Shown here piece after piece: positions 1 through 8,881 of a stretch of 64,000 nt of DNA. How positions within the stretch are numbered: position 1 is the stretch's first letter; each line of letters begins with the position of its first letter. The DNA is from Candidatus Gallacutalibacter stercoravium (GTDB lineage: Bacteria > Bacillota > Clostridia > Oscillospirales > Acutalibacteraceae). The stretch is from positions 55,373 to 119,372 of the forward strand of contig DVJE01000043.1 in NCBI GenBank assembly GCA_018716975.1. The letters run 5' to 3'. The translations under genes were made by a program, and so were the position numbers. The notes beneath the pieces were generated by a model. The model was given only the letters and a program-made list of their open reading frames with translations, was not told the DNA's origin and did not search any database.

Positions 1-888
1 CTGATGGATGCGGGCGTGCCCATCAAAAAACCCGTTGCAGGCATTTCTTGCGGTTTGATCACCGAGGGCGAGCGCTGGATGACCATGGTTGATATTCAGG
101 GTGTAGAGGACTTTTTCGGCGATATGGACTTTAAGGTGGCCGGCACCCATGACGGTATTACGGCTATTCAGATGGATTTAAAGATAGACGGCTTGACCCC
201 CGCCATCATCAAAGAGGCGCTGGCAAAAACCCATAAGGCCCGCGATTATATCATCGACGAGGTGCTGCTCAAGGCTATCCCCGCGCCGCGTGCGGAGCTG
301 TCGAAATACGCGCCCAAGATGCTGTCTACGGTGATCCCGGTGGATAAGATCCGCGAGGTAATCGGTTCCGGCGGCAAAGTGATTCAAAAGATCTGCGCCG
401 AGTGCGAAGTAAAGATGGATGTAGAAGAGGACGGGCATGTGTTTATTTCCGGCTTGGATATTGATAACTGCCGCCGTGCCCTGACGATTGTAGACACCAT
501 TGTGAAGGATCCTGAGGTGGGCGCTATCTATAAGGGCCGCGTCACCCGTATTATAGACATTGGCGCTTTTGTAGAAATCGCCCCCGGTAAAGAGGGCTTG
601 GTGCACATTTCCCGCTTGGATGTTAAGCGCACCGAAAAGGTGACCGATGTGGTAAATGTGGATGACGAAGTGATTGTTAAAGTGCTGGAGATCGACGACA
701 AGGGTAGACTCAACCTATCTCGCCGCGACGCTCTGATTGAGGTGGAGGGCCTGGTGCCGGAAAACGATATTTCGGATCAGCCGCCCCGCCGTTCTGGCCC
801 GCGGCACGATGATCGCCGCCGTGACAGGCGCGACGCGCCTCGTGGCGCCAACGGCTTTGTGCCCAATAACAATAAGCCCAGGCAATAA
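1..888 (+). CDS. pnp: Polynucleotide phosphorylase, C-terminal part (5' end outside the window)
   Basis: The frame is open from base 1, so the gene starts upstream; 295 residues are visible. Order seen: the end of the second RNase PH domain (about 1-95), a KH domain with the GSGG loop (about 105-165), an S1 domain (about 178-250, starting at VGAIYKGRVTRI), then a basic Arg/Asp-rich tail. This order is that of PNPase, the phosphorolytic 3'-to-5' exoribonuclease of mRNA decay. The tail carries RRSGPRHDDRRRDRRD, typical of RNA-binding ends. A strong terminator follows at 933-991, so this is the last gene of its transcript. Identification is very secure. Confidence 0.96.
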   Translation: MMDAGVPIKKPVAGISCGLITEGERWMTMVDIQGVEDFFGDMDFKVAGTHDGITAIQMDLKIDGLTPAIIKEALAKTHKARDYIIDEVLLKAIPAPRAELSKYAPKMLSTVIPVDKIREVIGSGGKVIQKICAECEVKMDVEEDGHVFISGLDIDNCRRALTIVDTIVKDPEVGAIYKGRVTRIIDIGAFVEIAPGKEGLVHISRLDVKRTEKVTDVVNVDDEVIVKVLEIDDKGRLNLSRRDALIEVEGLVPENDISDQPPRRSGPRHDDRRRDRRDAPRGANGFVPNNNKPRQ

Positions 889-932
889 TGGTACATCTGC
901 CCAGGGGCAAACCTAGTGCAAAAAAGAACACG

Positions 933-991
933 GCGGCCGGGTTCCCGCGAGGTTCCTATCTGGGAATCGCGGCGAACCGGCCGCTTTTTTT
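933..991 (+). terminator. Rho-independent terminator after pnp
   Basis: A long, slightly imperfect stem begins with GCGGCCGG (933-940) and closes with CCGGCCGC (977-984), with further pairing of CCGCGA against TCGCGG inside it, and is followed by seven T (985-991). It ends pnp transcription and lies upstream of the start chosen for the MATE gene. Confidence 0.92.
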
Positions 992-1070
992 GCGTCGGAT
1001 TGTTACGGCAGCGGCAAAGGTTTTACGATGCGGCAAAAATATACGGCAAACTATCATGGGGGTACATAAG

Positions 1071-2423
1071 GTGGAAAAACTTAAAAATGACGGCGCTTTT
1101 TATAAACGCTTTTTTTCTTTGACCATTACCATCGCCTTACAAAACCTGATTGTATTTAGCGTAAACTTGGCGGATAACCTAATGCTGGGTGGTTACAGCG
1201 AGCAGGCGCTTTCTGGCGTGGCCCTGGCGAATCAAATTCAATTTTTGTTGCAAATGCTGGTGATGGGTGCGGGCGAAGGTATGATTGTGCTTGCCTCTCA
1301 GTACTGGGGAAAAAAAGAAGTGGAGCCCATTCGCCGCATTATCAGCATCGGCTTTCGTTTTGGCTTGGCGGCAGGGTTGCTGCTTGCGGTAATTATGTTT
1401 TTCTTTCCCTATCAGGTGCTGGGGCTGCTGACAAATGAGGCCGCCGTCATTGAAGAAGGGGTAAGCTACATTCGTGTTATTTGCTTTTCTTATCTTTTCT
1501 TTGCCATGACGAATATTTTGCTGTCTGCCTTGCGCAGCGTAGAAACGGTTAAAATCGCTTTTGCCGTTTCGGCCTCCACCTTGTGCATCAATGTGTTTCT
1601 CAACTCCCTGCTGATTTACGGCAATTTGGGGGCGCCGCGTTTGGGCGCCCAAGGGGCGGCCATCGCTACCTTGATAGCCCGCATTGTGGAATTTTTTATT
1701 GTGCTGTGGTACCTTAAATTCAAAGATAAAAAGTTAAATTTGCACGCCCGCGATCTGTTGGTGCTGGATTGGGAGTTGCTGCGCCGTTATGTGCGGGTGG
1801 GCTGCCCAGTTATTCTGTCCAACGGCATTTGGGGCATCGCCCAAGCGGTGCAGACGGGAATTTTGGGCCATTTGGGCGGGCCGGCCATTGCGGCAAACAG
1901 CATTGCCACCACGGTATTTCAAATTATAACGGTTATCAGCTACGGTGCGGCCAGCGCTACGGCAGTGCTAACGGGCAAAACCATTGGCGAAGGCCATATG
2001 GATAAGCTGCGCCACTATTCCAAAGTGTTGCAGGTGCTTTATCTGATTATCGGGTTGTGCACCGGGTTGCTTCTGTTTTTGCTCAAAGATGTTATCATTC
2101 AGTTTTACAGCATTTCGGGGGAGACCAAAGAGCTGGCCATCCAGTTTATGCTGGTGCTGTCGGTCACCGTGATAGGCACGTCTTATCAGGTAGCAGCGCT
2201 AACCGGCTTGGTGCGCGGTGGCGGCGATACCAAATTTGTGTTGTTCAACGATTCTATTTTTATGTGGCTTATCGTAATCCCGTCGGCGGCGCTGGCGGCG
2301 TTTGTCTTTAACGCCCCGCCGGTGGTGGTGTTTGGCTGCTTAAAGTGCGACCAGATCCTAAAGTGCGCCGTGGCGTTTGTTAAGGTCAATTACGGAAAAT
2401 GGATTCGGCGCCTAACCCAATAA
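1071..2423 (+). CDS. MATE family multidrug/metabolite efflux transporter
   Basis: This is a polytopic inner-membrane protein of about 450 residues, the usual length of MATE exporters, which swap Na+ or H+ for cationic drugs or metabolites. Twelve hydrophobic segments are visible in two similar halves. The N-terminal part reads FFSLTITIALQNLIVFSVNL and then ADNLMLGGYSEQALSGVALA, the typical MATE TM1-TM2 region. The open frame reaches back to 888, but that part runs through the pnp terminator. A GTG at 1071 has a GGGGG ribosome site at 1058-1062 with a good gap, so it was chosen; ATG 1056 is an alternative. Substrate unknown. Confidence 0.9.
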   Translation: MEKLKNDGAFYKRFFSLTITIALQNLIVFSVNLADNLMLGGYSEQALSGVALANQIQFLLQMLVMGAGEGMIVLASQYWGKKEVEPIRRIISIGFRFGLAAGLLLAVIMFFFPYQVLGLLTNEAAVIEEGVSYIRVICFSYLFFAMTNILLSALRSVETVKIAFAVSASTLCINVFLNSLLIYGNLGAPRLGAQGAAIATLIARIVEFFIVLWYLKFKDKKLNLHARDLLVLDWELLRRYVRVGCPVILSNGIWGIAQAVQTGILGHLGGPAIAANSIATTVFQIITVISYGAASATAVLTGKTIGEGHMDKLRHYSKVLQVLYLIIGLCTGLLLFLLKDVIIQFYSISGETKELAIQFMLVLSVTVIGTSYQVAALTGLVRGGGDTKFVLFNDSIFMWLIVIPSAALAAFVFNAPPVVVFGCLKCDQILKCAVAFVKVNYGKWIRRLTQ

Positions 2424-2464
2424 AGAAGGCCTTTTCTTGTTATTGCATAAAGGAGGAACATCAA

Positions 2465-3727
2465 TTGGCTATGGAGAAAATCACCTTGCCCAACGGGTTG
2501 CGGATTTTATTGGAACCCCGGCAAGAAGTGCGCACCGCCTGCTTTGGTATTTGGGCAAAAAGCGGCCCAATTTATGAAACGCCTGAAATTAACGGAATAT
2601 CTCACCTAATTGAGCATATGGTGTTTAAGGGGACGAGTTCCCGCAGCGCTAAGGATATTGCCGAGCAGATGGATGCCATCGGTGGGCAGATGAACGCCTA
2701 TACAGCTAAGGATTATACCTGTTTTTATGCCCGATCGCTTGCCGAGCACGTGGAGCAGGCCTTTGAAATTTTGGCCGATATGGTGAAAAACCCCCGCTTT
2801 GGTGAGAAAGAGCTGCGCTTAGAGCAGGCAGTGGTGCGCGAAGAGATCGGAATGAGCAAGGATATGCCCGACGATTTGGTGCTGGAAAATTTGTATCGCC
2901 AGGTTTGGGGCGGATCTACGCTGGGGTTGCCGATTTTAGGCGATGATCCTTCCGGCTTATCTGCGGCGGATTTGCGCAGCTATATGAGCCGGGCTTACGC
3001 TCCCCAACGGCTGGTGGTGAGCATCTGCGGGCAGTTTGACCGGGAGCGGTTCCTTTCTTGCGTAACGCGTTATTTTGGAGATTTACAGCCCGGCCCCGCC
3101 ATAGCCGAACCGGGGGCGGTTACCTTTCGCCCCGGCTGCACAGCGCAGAGCAGCGAGCAAGAACAAACTCATATTTGTGTGGCCATACCCGGTTTTGATT
3201 TTTCAGACGAAAGGCGCAACGCCATGAGCTTGCTCAACTTGATAACCGGCGGCAGTGCATCCTCCCGGTTGTTTCAGCGCATCCGCGAGCAGCTGGGGTT
3301 GGCCTATTCTGTTGACAGCGACACGGTTTCTTATGCGGCGGGCGGCATGATGGTGGTGCAAACCGCAGTGAATCCCAGCGTGACACAACGGGCGCTGCAA
3401 GAGATTTTAGCCGTGTTAAACGAGCTGCGTGGCGGCGTTACGCCGGAGGAATTCAGCCGGGCCAAGGAACAACTCAAATCCGGGCTGCTGATGGGAATGG
3501 AGAGCGTGGCGGCCCGCGCGGGCCGTATGGGGCGCGGCGAGCTGCTGAAAAACGAGGTGCTTACAGAGGATGAGCTGGTGGCCCGTTTGGAGGCGGTTAC
3601 CCTGCCGCAGGTGAACGATTTGGCCCGGGAGGTGTTTGAACTCTCCTCTTCGCGGGTGGCCCTGTCGATTGTGGGGCCGGATCAAGAAGAAAAATATGTT
3701 CGCCTAGCCAATCAAGTAATAGCGTAA
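2465..3727 (+). CDS. M16 family zinc peptidase (processing-peptidase type)
   Basis: The protein has 420 residues, typical of single-unit M16B peptidases related to mitochondrial processing peptidase and the YmxG group. The inverted zinc motif HLIEH is present near residue 48, followed by the expected downstream Glu region (EQAVVREEIGM). The C-terminal half shows the second M16 domain with LGLAYSVDS. The start is TTG at 2465, eight bases after AGGAGG at 2451-2456; ATG 2471 is the alternative and is rather far from the site. In many Firmicutes this peptidase gene lies close to pnp, as here. Its natural substrate is unknown. Confidence 0.9.
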   Translation: MAMEKITLPNGLRILLEPRQEVRTACFGIWAKSGPIYETPEINGISHLIEHMVFKGTSSRSAKDIAEQMDAIGGQMNAYTAKDYTCFYARSLAEHVEQAFEILADMVKNPRFGEKELRLEQAVVREEIGMSKDMPDDLVLENLYRQVWGGSTLGLPILGDDPSGLSAADLRSYMSRAYAPQRLVVSICGQFDRERFLSCVTRYFGDLQPGPAIAEPGAVTFRPGCTAQSSEQEQTHICVAIPGFDFSDERRNAMSLLNLITGGSASSRLFQRIREQLGLAYSVDSDTVSYAAGGMMVVQTAVNPSVTQRALQEILAVLNELRGGVTPEEFSRAKEQLKSGLLMGMESVAARAGRMGRGELLKNEVLTEDELVARLEAVTLPQVNDLAREVFELSSSRVALSIVGPDQEEKYVRLANQVIA

Positions 3728-3775
3728 TGAGAAAAATTAACGTCCGCCTGCGGGCGGGAGGGAATGGGGAAAAGG

Positions 3776-4567
3776 ATGGAAAATACACGTATTGTGGTGA
3801 AGGTGGGAACCTCTACCCTTACCTATGAAAACGGAAGGTTAAATATACGCCGGGTGGATAAGCTGTGCAAGGTATTAAGCGACCTGCAAAATTCCGGTAA
3901 AGAGATTGTGTTGGTAAGCTCCGGCGCCATTGGGGTTGGCGTGGGTAAATTAGGGCTTAGGGAACGCCCCGTCAGCACCGAAGAAAAGCAGGCCGTGGCA
4001 GCTGTGGGCCAATGCGAGTTGATGTTTATGTACGATAAGCTGTTCGGCGAGTACAACCACACGGTGGCCCAGGTGCTTTTAACCCGCGATGTTGTGGAAA
4101 ACGATCATTCCAAACAAAACGTGGTGAATACCTTAGAAACATTGCTACGCATGGGAATTATCCCGGTGGTAAATGAAAACGATACAGTGGCTATCGACGA
4201 ATTGGTGGGCTTTCACTTTGGAGATAACGACACTCTGTCGGCCATTGTGGCCGATATTGTGCAAGGGGATTTGCTGGTCATCCTTACCGATATCGATGGA
4301 TTATACGAAGAGGATCCCCGCAAAAACCCCGGCGCCAAGCGCATCCCCGTGGTGCGCCATATTGATGAACATATCCGTGAAATAGCCGGAGGCAGCGGTT
4401 CCAACCGGGGCACCGGAGGCATGAGCACCAAGGTGAGCGCCGCCGTGGTGGCCAATGCCGCGGGCATTGATTGTTGCGTGGTCAGCGGCAACGATCCGGC
4501 TATTTTGTATGATTTATTAGAGGGCAAACAGGTGGGAACGGTATTCCAGGCCAAGCGAATGCCCTAA
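3776..4567 (+). CDS. proB: Glutamate 5-kinase, short form without PUA domain
   Basis: This enzyme phosphorylates L-glutamate to gamma-glutamyl phosphate, the first step of proline synthesis. The amino-acid-kinase fold is clear: VVKVGTSTLT at the N-terminus, VSSGAIGVGVGKLGL, the substrate loop VNENDTVA and GTGGMSTKVSAA near the end. At about 263 residues it lacks the C-terminal PUA domain of the roughly 367-residue form; short forms are common in clostridia. Start is uncertain: ATG 3776 is 14 bases from GGGAGG (3756-3761), while ATG 3764 is only 2 bases away. proA follows 47 bases downstream, so the two form a proline operon. Confidence 0.94.
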   Translation: MENTRIVVKVGTSTLTYENGRLNIRRVDKLCKVLSDLQNSGKEIVLVSSGAIGVGVGKLGLRERPVSTEEKQAVAAVGQCELMFMYDKLFGEYNHTVAQVLLTRDVVENDHSKQNVVNTLETLLRMGIIPVVNENDTVAIDELVGFHFGDNDTLSAIVADIVQGDLLVILTDIDGLYEEDPRKNPGAKRIPVVRHIDEHIREIAGGSGSNRGTGGMSTKVSAAVVANAAGIDCCVVSGNDPAILYDLLEGKQVGTVFQAKRMP

Positions 4568-4614
4568 GCAGGACGGCGCAAAGTGCCAAAGATAACAAAA
4601 GGGAGGAATGAAAA

Positions 4615-5856
4615 ATGACCTTGCAAGAAATGGGGGCGCGGGCCAAAGAGGCTGCCCGTGCACTGGCGGTGGCCGGCGCGCGCAAAGACAAAGCGCTGCT
4701 GGCGGCGGCGCAGGCGCTAGAAGACGCCTGCGGTGAAATCCTGGCGGCTAACGAGCAGGATCTTCAAGCTGGGCGCGACGCCGGTATGCGCGACGCAATG
4801 CTGGATCGGCTGGCCCTTACCCAAGAGCGTGTGGGCGCCATGGCCGCAGGACTGCGGGAAGTGGCCGCCTTGGCCGATCCGGTAGGCCGGGTGCTGGAAG
4901 GGAGCGTGCGGCCCAACGGCCTGCGCATTACCAAGGTCAGCGTGCCTTTGGGCGTGGCGGGCATTATTTATGAGGCCCGGCCCAACGTTACGGCGGACGC
5001 CGCCGCTTTGTGCTTAAAGTCGGGCAATGCAGTGATTTTGCGGGGCGGCAAAGAGGCCATTCGTTCCAATCAAGCCATTGCCCAGGTGCTGCGTGGCGCT
5101 GTAGAGGGCGCAGGTCTGCCCGCCGACTGTATTCAGCTGGTGGAGGACACCAGCCGGGAGTCTTCTGTTGGGTTGATGAATTTGACCGGTTACCTGGATG
5201 TGCTCATCCCCCGGGGGGGCGCAGGGTTGATTCGCACCGTAGTAGAGCAGGCCAAAGTGCCGGTGATAGAAACCGGCGTGGGCAACTGCCATGTGTATGT
5301 GGACGCCCAGGCGGACTTGGATATGGCCGCCGATATCATTTACAACGCCAAAACTTCCCGTCCTTCGGTGTGCAACGCCATTGAAACCGTGCTGGTGCAC
5401 AGCGCTGTGGCGCAAACGTTTTTGCCTATGATGAAACGTAGGCTGGATGAAAAACAGGTGCAGCTGCGGGGTTGCCAGCGAACCCGGGAGATTTTGGGTG
5501 AGGCGGTGCAGCCCGCCACTCAAGAGGACTGGGCCACTGAGTTTCTGGATTACATTCTGGCTGTGCGGGTGGTGGAAGATCTGGATGAGGCGATCGCGCA
5601 TATAGCGGCCTATTCCAGCGGCCACAGCGAGTGTATTGTTACCGAAAATTACCGCAACGCCTGCCGGTTCACCCAAGAGGTGGATGCAGCGGCGGTGTAT
5701 GTCAACGCCTCTACCCGGTTTACCGACGGCGGAGAGTTCGGCCTGGGGGCGGAAATTGGAATTTCTACCCAAAAGCTTCATGCCAGAGGGCCGATGGGCT
5801 TGCGGGAGTTGACCTCATATAAATATATTGTGCAGGGAGACGGCCAGATCCGCTGA
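4615..5856 (+). CDS. proA: Glutamate-5-semialdehyde dehydrogenase (gamma-glutamyl phosphate reductase)
   Basis: It reduces gamma-glutamyl phosphate with NADPH to glutamate-5-semialdehyde, which cyclises on the way to proline. Its length of 413 residues is normal. Seen motifs: VPLGVAGIIYEARPNVT, the LCLKSGNAVILRGG segment, IPRGGAGLIRTVVEQAKVPV, and the catalytic cysteine region TSRPSVCNAIETVL; the end has FTDGGEFGLGAEIGISTQK. The ATG has a clear GGGAGGAA site just upstream. It is cotranscribed with proB. Confidence 0.97.
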   Translation: MTLQEMGARAKEAARALAVAGARKDKALLAAAQALEDACGEILAANEQDLQAGRDAGMRDAMLDRLALTQERVGAMAAGLREVAALADPVGRVLEGSVRPNGLRITKVSVPLGVAGIIYEARPNVTADAAALCLKSGNAVILRGGKEAIRSNQAIAQVLRGAVEGAGLPADCIQLVEDTSRESSVGLMNLTGYLDVLIPRGGAGLIRTVVEQAKVPVIETGVGNCHVYVDAQADLDMAADIIYNAKTSRPSVCNAIETVLVHSAVAQTFLPMMKRRLDEKQVQLRGCQRTREILGEAVQPATQEDWATEFLDYILAVRVVEDLDEAIAHIAAYSSGHSECIVTENYRNACRFTQEVDAAAVYVNASTRFTDGGEFGLGAEIGISTQKLHARGPMGLRELTSYKYIVQGDGQIR

Positions 5857-5896
5857 CGCCACGGCTTGGCCGGCCTGTTGGAAGGATGGGAAAGCG

Positions 5897-6985
5897 ATGC
5901 AACGCCAAACAGACAGGCAAGAGCGGCAGGCTCAAAAAAACGGTAAAACCCGAGCTGCCGATATCAACCCGAACGGCCAAAAGACGGAACAAGCATGGGC
6001 CATTGAGGAATACCGGGCGGATTACCGGCAGGATACCGATACCCCGGTGCAGCGCACACAGCAGCCGGCCTCGCCGGAGGAGAAATCCGGCGTTTTGCGC
6101 CCCCGCCAAGATGAGACGCACGCTGCGGTAAAAGGGGAAGAATCCCCTTTGGATCCGGTACAACAAGCGGCCCAAGAGAAGACCCCTGAACAAGAGCAAT
6201 TTACCGCCGGTTCTTTTGTGCAAGAAGAGGAGCGGCAATATCAAACAAAAGAGCCCCAACAACATGAAGAGCCTTTACAAGATGATGCGCTGAAGGCCCC
6301 TGTGGTCGTGCGGCAACAGCGGTATTATGGGCGGCGCAGGTATGGCGTGCCCTTAGGGGCCGCGGTGCTGCTGCTGGCCTTGGCCGGCGTGGTGGCGTTG
6401 GTCTGCCTGGCGGCTGGCTTCTTTACGGCAACGGGCCAGGTGGATGAACAAACGCTGCGGGACTATGACACTTTTTTGGCCCCGGTGGTGATGCAGGATC
6501 CCGCGCCTTTTAGCGAGGCGGGGCAAATGGATCCCCAAGCCGCGCTGACCGCCGCACTGTGGCGGGCCATTTCCGTAAAAGAGGGGGGCTATACCTCTTA
6601 TGACAGCAGCGGCAGAAGCGTCATCCCTTTGCAGGATGTGCAACAAGCGGCGCGGGACTTATTCGGCCCATCTTACTCCTTGGCACAGCAGGCCCCGGCG
6701 CAAGAAACCTATTTTACTTTTGAAGAGGAAGACGCCTGCTATCATGTAAGCCCTTATAGCGTACAAGATAGCTATTCCCCTTATACGGAAGCCGCTTGGC
6801 AGGAAGAGGACGCTATTGTGCTACGTGTGGGCTATGTGTCGGCGTTGGATCCCTTCCGCACCGATGCCACCGGGCAGGTGCAGCAGCCCACGCCAGAAAA
6901 ATATATGGAGTTTGTACTGCAGCCCGATGGGCAAGGCAATTATTATCTGGCCGCTTTGCGTCAACCCTCTGCTGGGGGAACATGA
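5897..6985 (+). CDS. Membrane-anchored protein of unknown function with a Gln/Glu-rich cytoplasmic region
   Basis: Not recognised as a known family. The 362-residue product has a long, low-complexity, charged N-terminal region (about 1-155, rich in Q, E, R and P), then one strong membrane helix (about 157-185, GAAVLLLALAGVVALVCLAA) and an outside domain of about 175 residues. The topology suggests a cytoplasmic disordered tail and an extracellular domain. The open frame begins earlier, at 5828 inside proA; ATG 5897 was chosen because GGAAGG lies at 5880-5885. It is 40 bases after proA and may share its transcript. A terminator follows at 7051-7083. Confidence 0.7.
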   Translation: MQRQTDRQERQAQKNGKTRAADINPNGQKTEQAWAIEEYRADYRQDTDTPVQRTQQPASPEEKSGVLRPRQDETHAAVKGEESPLDPVQQAAQEKTPEQEQFTAGSFVQEEERQYQTKEPQQHEEPLQDDALKAPVVVRQQRYYGRRRYGVPLGAAVLLLALAGVVALVCLAAGFFTATGQVDEQTLRDYDTFLAPVVMQDPAPFSEAGQMDPQAALTAALWRAISVKEGGYTSYDSSGRSVIPLQDVQQAARDLFGPSYSLAQQAPAQETYFTFEEEDACYHVSPYSVQDSYSPYTEAAWQEEDAIVLRVGYVSALDPFRTDATGQVQQPTPEKYMEFVLQPDGQGNYYLAALRQPSAGGT

Positions 6986-7050
6986 AACAGGGGCTCTGTT
7001 CCTCCAAAAATTTTTTCTTTATGCTAAGAAAAATATATTGTTAGGTGAAA

Positions 7051-7083
7051 AATGCGTCCCCATAACCGGGGGCGTATTTTTTT
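7051..7083 (+). terminator. Rho-independent terminator
   Basis: Arms AATGCGTCCCC (7051-7061) and GGGGGCGTATT (7068-7078) pair over 11 bases with two G-U pairs and are followed by a run of T. It closes the proBA / membrane-protein transcript before the lipoprotein array. Confidence 0.85.
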
Positions 7084-7180
7084 ACCAACCAATAAGGCGG
7101 TGGGATAAAGCCGTTTTGCTTCTCTAGACAAACAAATATATCACAATAATACAAAATATATTTGTGAATATATAGAAATA

Positions 7181-7209
7181 TTGACGAAAAGTGTTGCGTA
7201 TGTTATACT
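7181..7209 (+). promoter_or_regulatory. Sigma-A promoter of the first lipoprotein gene
   Basis: TTGACG (7181-7186), a 17-base spacer, and TATACT (7204-7209) preceded by TG at the extended -10 position. It sits about 70 bases upstream of the GTG start at 7278 in an AT-rich stretch. The promoter at 9042-9070 has the same -10 box, spacer length and TG extension. Confidence 0.75.
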
Positions 7210-7277
7210 GGTGGTGAAAAAGATACTGGATATTGGCTGCCTGCGCCAATGCGGCTGTTTTATGAGGAGGGATAACC

Positions 7278-8018
7278 GTGAAAAATCATAAAAAAGTGAA
7301 CGTTACAAAGAGAATGCTTGCAGCAATATGCGCTTTTTTGGTCGCGGTATGCCTGCCGGGCTGCAACGGCGAAGAACAGTCTTCTTACAATTGGGAAGTA
7401 TCGCTGGTGGATTCCTTTGATCCCGAGCAATGCTGCCTGTCGGATTTGCCTTGGCTGACGCCGTTGGAGGAAGTAAAAGAGATTTTAGGCGTTGAAAATT
7501 ACCCGGAGGGCGATTTTGAGCAATGGGAAAACAAAGACGGTTCGGGCGTGGGCATTGCTGTGCATAACCTAAAAATCAAAGAGTTCCGTTACCCAGTAGA
7601 GGCATATTTATATTTCCGCAGCGATTTGCCGCAGGCCGATAAAACAGGTATGCTGCTGTATGGTTACATTTTCGGTACCTCTGAAATAGATGGGTATGAT
7701 GTGTTTGCCGATGAAGGAGAAGACTACAGCGAATTTGATCAGTTGCCTCGGGATCAGCGGGAAGCGTACTATGAAATTTATGACGAGGATCGCCAGGCCT
7801 GTTTACAGGCGCTGTCGGATAAATACGGAGCCGTTTTCGCTGATAAAAATTACGGCAACGATCCGTTCGAGTCTATGAAAGAAAATTCTTCTTCCATTGA
7901 AATTGTAGATGGTAGTTTGCCGGGCTCAGAGCAAACTACGCAGATCCGCATGACGTTTAATATACTGCAAACCCAATTCCGTTTTTACGATGTTGATCCG
8001 GTATCGCCGGCGGCTTAA
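7278..8018 (+). CDS. Putative lipoprotein, array member 1 (type A)
   Basis: Family not recognised. The 246-residue product has a basic N-terminus, a hydrophobic stretch and the lipobox LPGC near residue 29, so it is likely anchored on the outer face of the membrane. The mature part starts with SYNWEVSLVDSFDPEQ, then PWLTPLEEVKEILGVEN, and has a FESMKEN motif near the C-terminus. Its body matches member 4 (10962-11771) almost throughout. Unlike members 3-6 its signal peptide is not of the CVCLVAGC kind. Start GTG 7278 follows GAGGAGGG closely. It has its own promoter at 7181-7209. No enzyme motif is visible. Confidence 0.75.
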   Translation: MKNHKKVNVTKRMLAAICAFLVAVCLPGCNGEEQSSYNWEVSLVDSFDPEQCCLSDLPWLTPLEEVKEILGVENYPEGDFEQWENKDGSGVGIAVHNLKIKEFRYPVEAYLYFRSDLPQADKTGMLLYGYIFGTSEIDGYDVFADEGEDYSEFDQLPRDQREAYYEIYDEDRQACLQALSDKYGAVFADKNYGNDPFESMKENSSSIEIVDGSLPGSEQTTQIRMTFNILQTQFRFYDVDPVSPAA

Positions 8019-8194
8019 TCATACGGCGCAATAATTAGGCGGCGGTTGCTGCTATGAGAGGAAATGAATACACCGTTAGCCTGGAACCCGTGCAGCTGTT
8101 GCGCGGGTTTCAACAGCATAGCGGCCAAATAGGGCGTCTTCTTATTCCTTTAGAATATAAAGGGATTTCAAGCTATTTGAGAGGAGGGAGCGCC

Positions 8195-8881
8195 ATGAAA
8201 AGTAAGCTGTTGCTTTGCTTTTGCGCTGTCATTCTTGCGTTGTGTTTTTATGGGTGCGCACAGGAGCAGCAGACCGATGATCCTCTTTGCTTTTCGTTAA
8301 ATGAATCTTATGTTCCGCAGCAGGGCGGCCTGTCTTTCCTCCCTTGGTTTACCAGCTTGGAAGAAGCAAAAGAAATACTAAAGCTTGACAGCCTAGCACA
8401 GGGAGATTATAAGCTGTGGGGAGAGGGAAACGTTCGGTTTTTGTCTTTGTATAACGTCAAGCTGCAGGAGTGGCGTTATCCTATGGAGCTGCGGCTAACC
8501 TTCGTTCAAGATCCGCCTGTTTGCCAAGAAAGCGGCTACCTGCTGTGCAAATATGTTTTTGAAATATCCACCGCAGAGGGGTTGCCGGTGCAAACGGGGG
8601 ATGATTGGCTAAAGGTGCCCGCCGCAACGCAGCAGCTCATTTTAGCCAATTGCAAAGAAGACCAGCTTGCCTGGCTCAAGCAGGCGGATGAAAAATACCG
8701 CTCTTTGTTGGATGACGCCAACCGGGATATGTTTGTGAAAATGATGGAGGAAGATGGTTCCATACAATCGATATATTATCGTTTCCCGGGTGAGGCGGAG
8801 GCAACGAAAATACGAATTTGCTGCGAATCTAGAATGCTGCAATGCCAGGTATGGGACGCTTTTTCCAGAGAATCCCCCTGA
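8195..8881 (+). CDS. Putative lipoprotein, array member 2 (type B)
   Basis: Family not recognised. The product has 228 residues, with a short signal peptide ending in the lipobox-like FYGC near residue 23. The mature part has SFLPWFTSLEEAKEILKL and LSLYNVKLQEWRYPMELRLTF, which match member 6 (12792-13586) closely and members 1, 3, 4 and 5 only in outline. The FESM motif of types A and B is degenerate here (DMFVKMMEEDG). The frame is open from 8054, but ATG 8195 has GAGGAGGG directly upstream and begins the signal peptide, so it was chosen. No terminator separates it from member 1. Confidence 0.73.
   Translation: MKSKLLLCFCAVILALCFYGCAQEQQTDDPLCFSLNESYVPQQGGLSFLPWFTSLEEAKEILKLDSLAQGDYKLWGEGNVRFLSLYNVKLQEWRYPMELRLTFVQDPPVCQESGYLLCKYVFEISTAEGLPVQTGDDWLKVPAATQQLILANCKEDQLAWLKQADEKYRSLLDDANRDMFVKMMEEDGSIQSIYYRFPGEAEATKIRICCESRMLQCQVWDAFSRESP

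Noticed and set aside
888..1070. N-terminal extension of the MATE transporter frame back to ATG 888
   Set aside because: It runs through the strong pnp terminator and gives a basic, non-homologous lead; GTG 1071 has a proper ribosome site and fits the family length.
5014..5781. 255-codon open frame on the minus strand, antisense to proA
   Set aside because: Composition mirrors proA, there is no ribosome site and the His/Gln-rich translation has no family marks; it is a shadow of a codon-biased gene.
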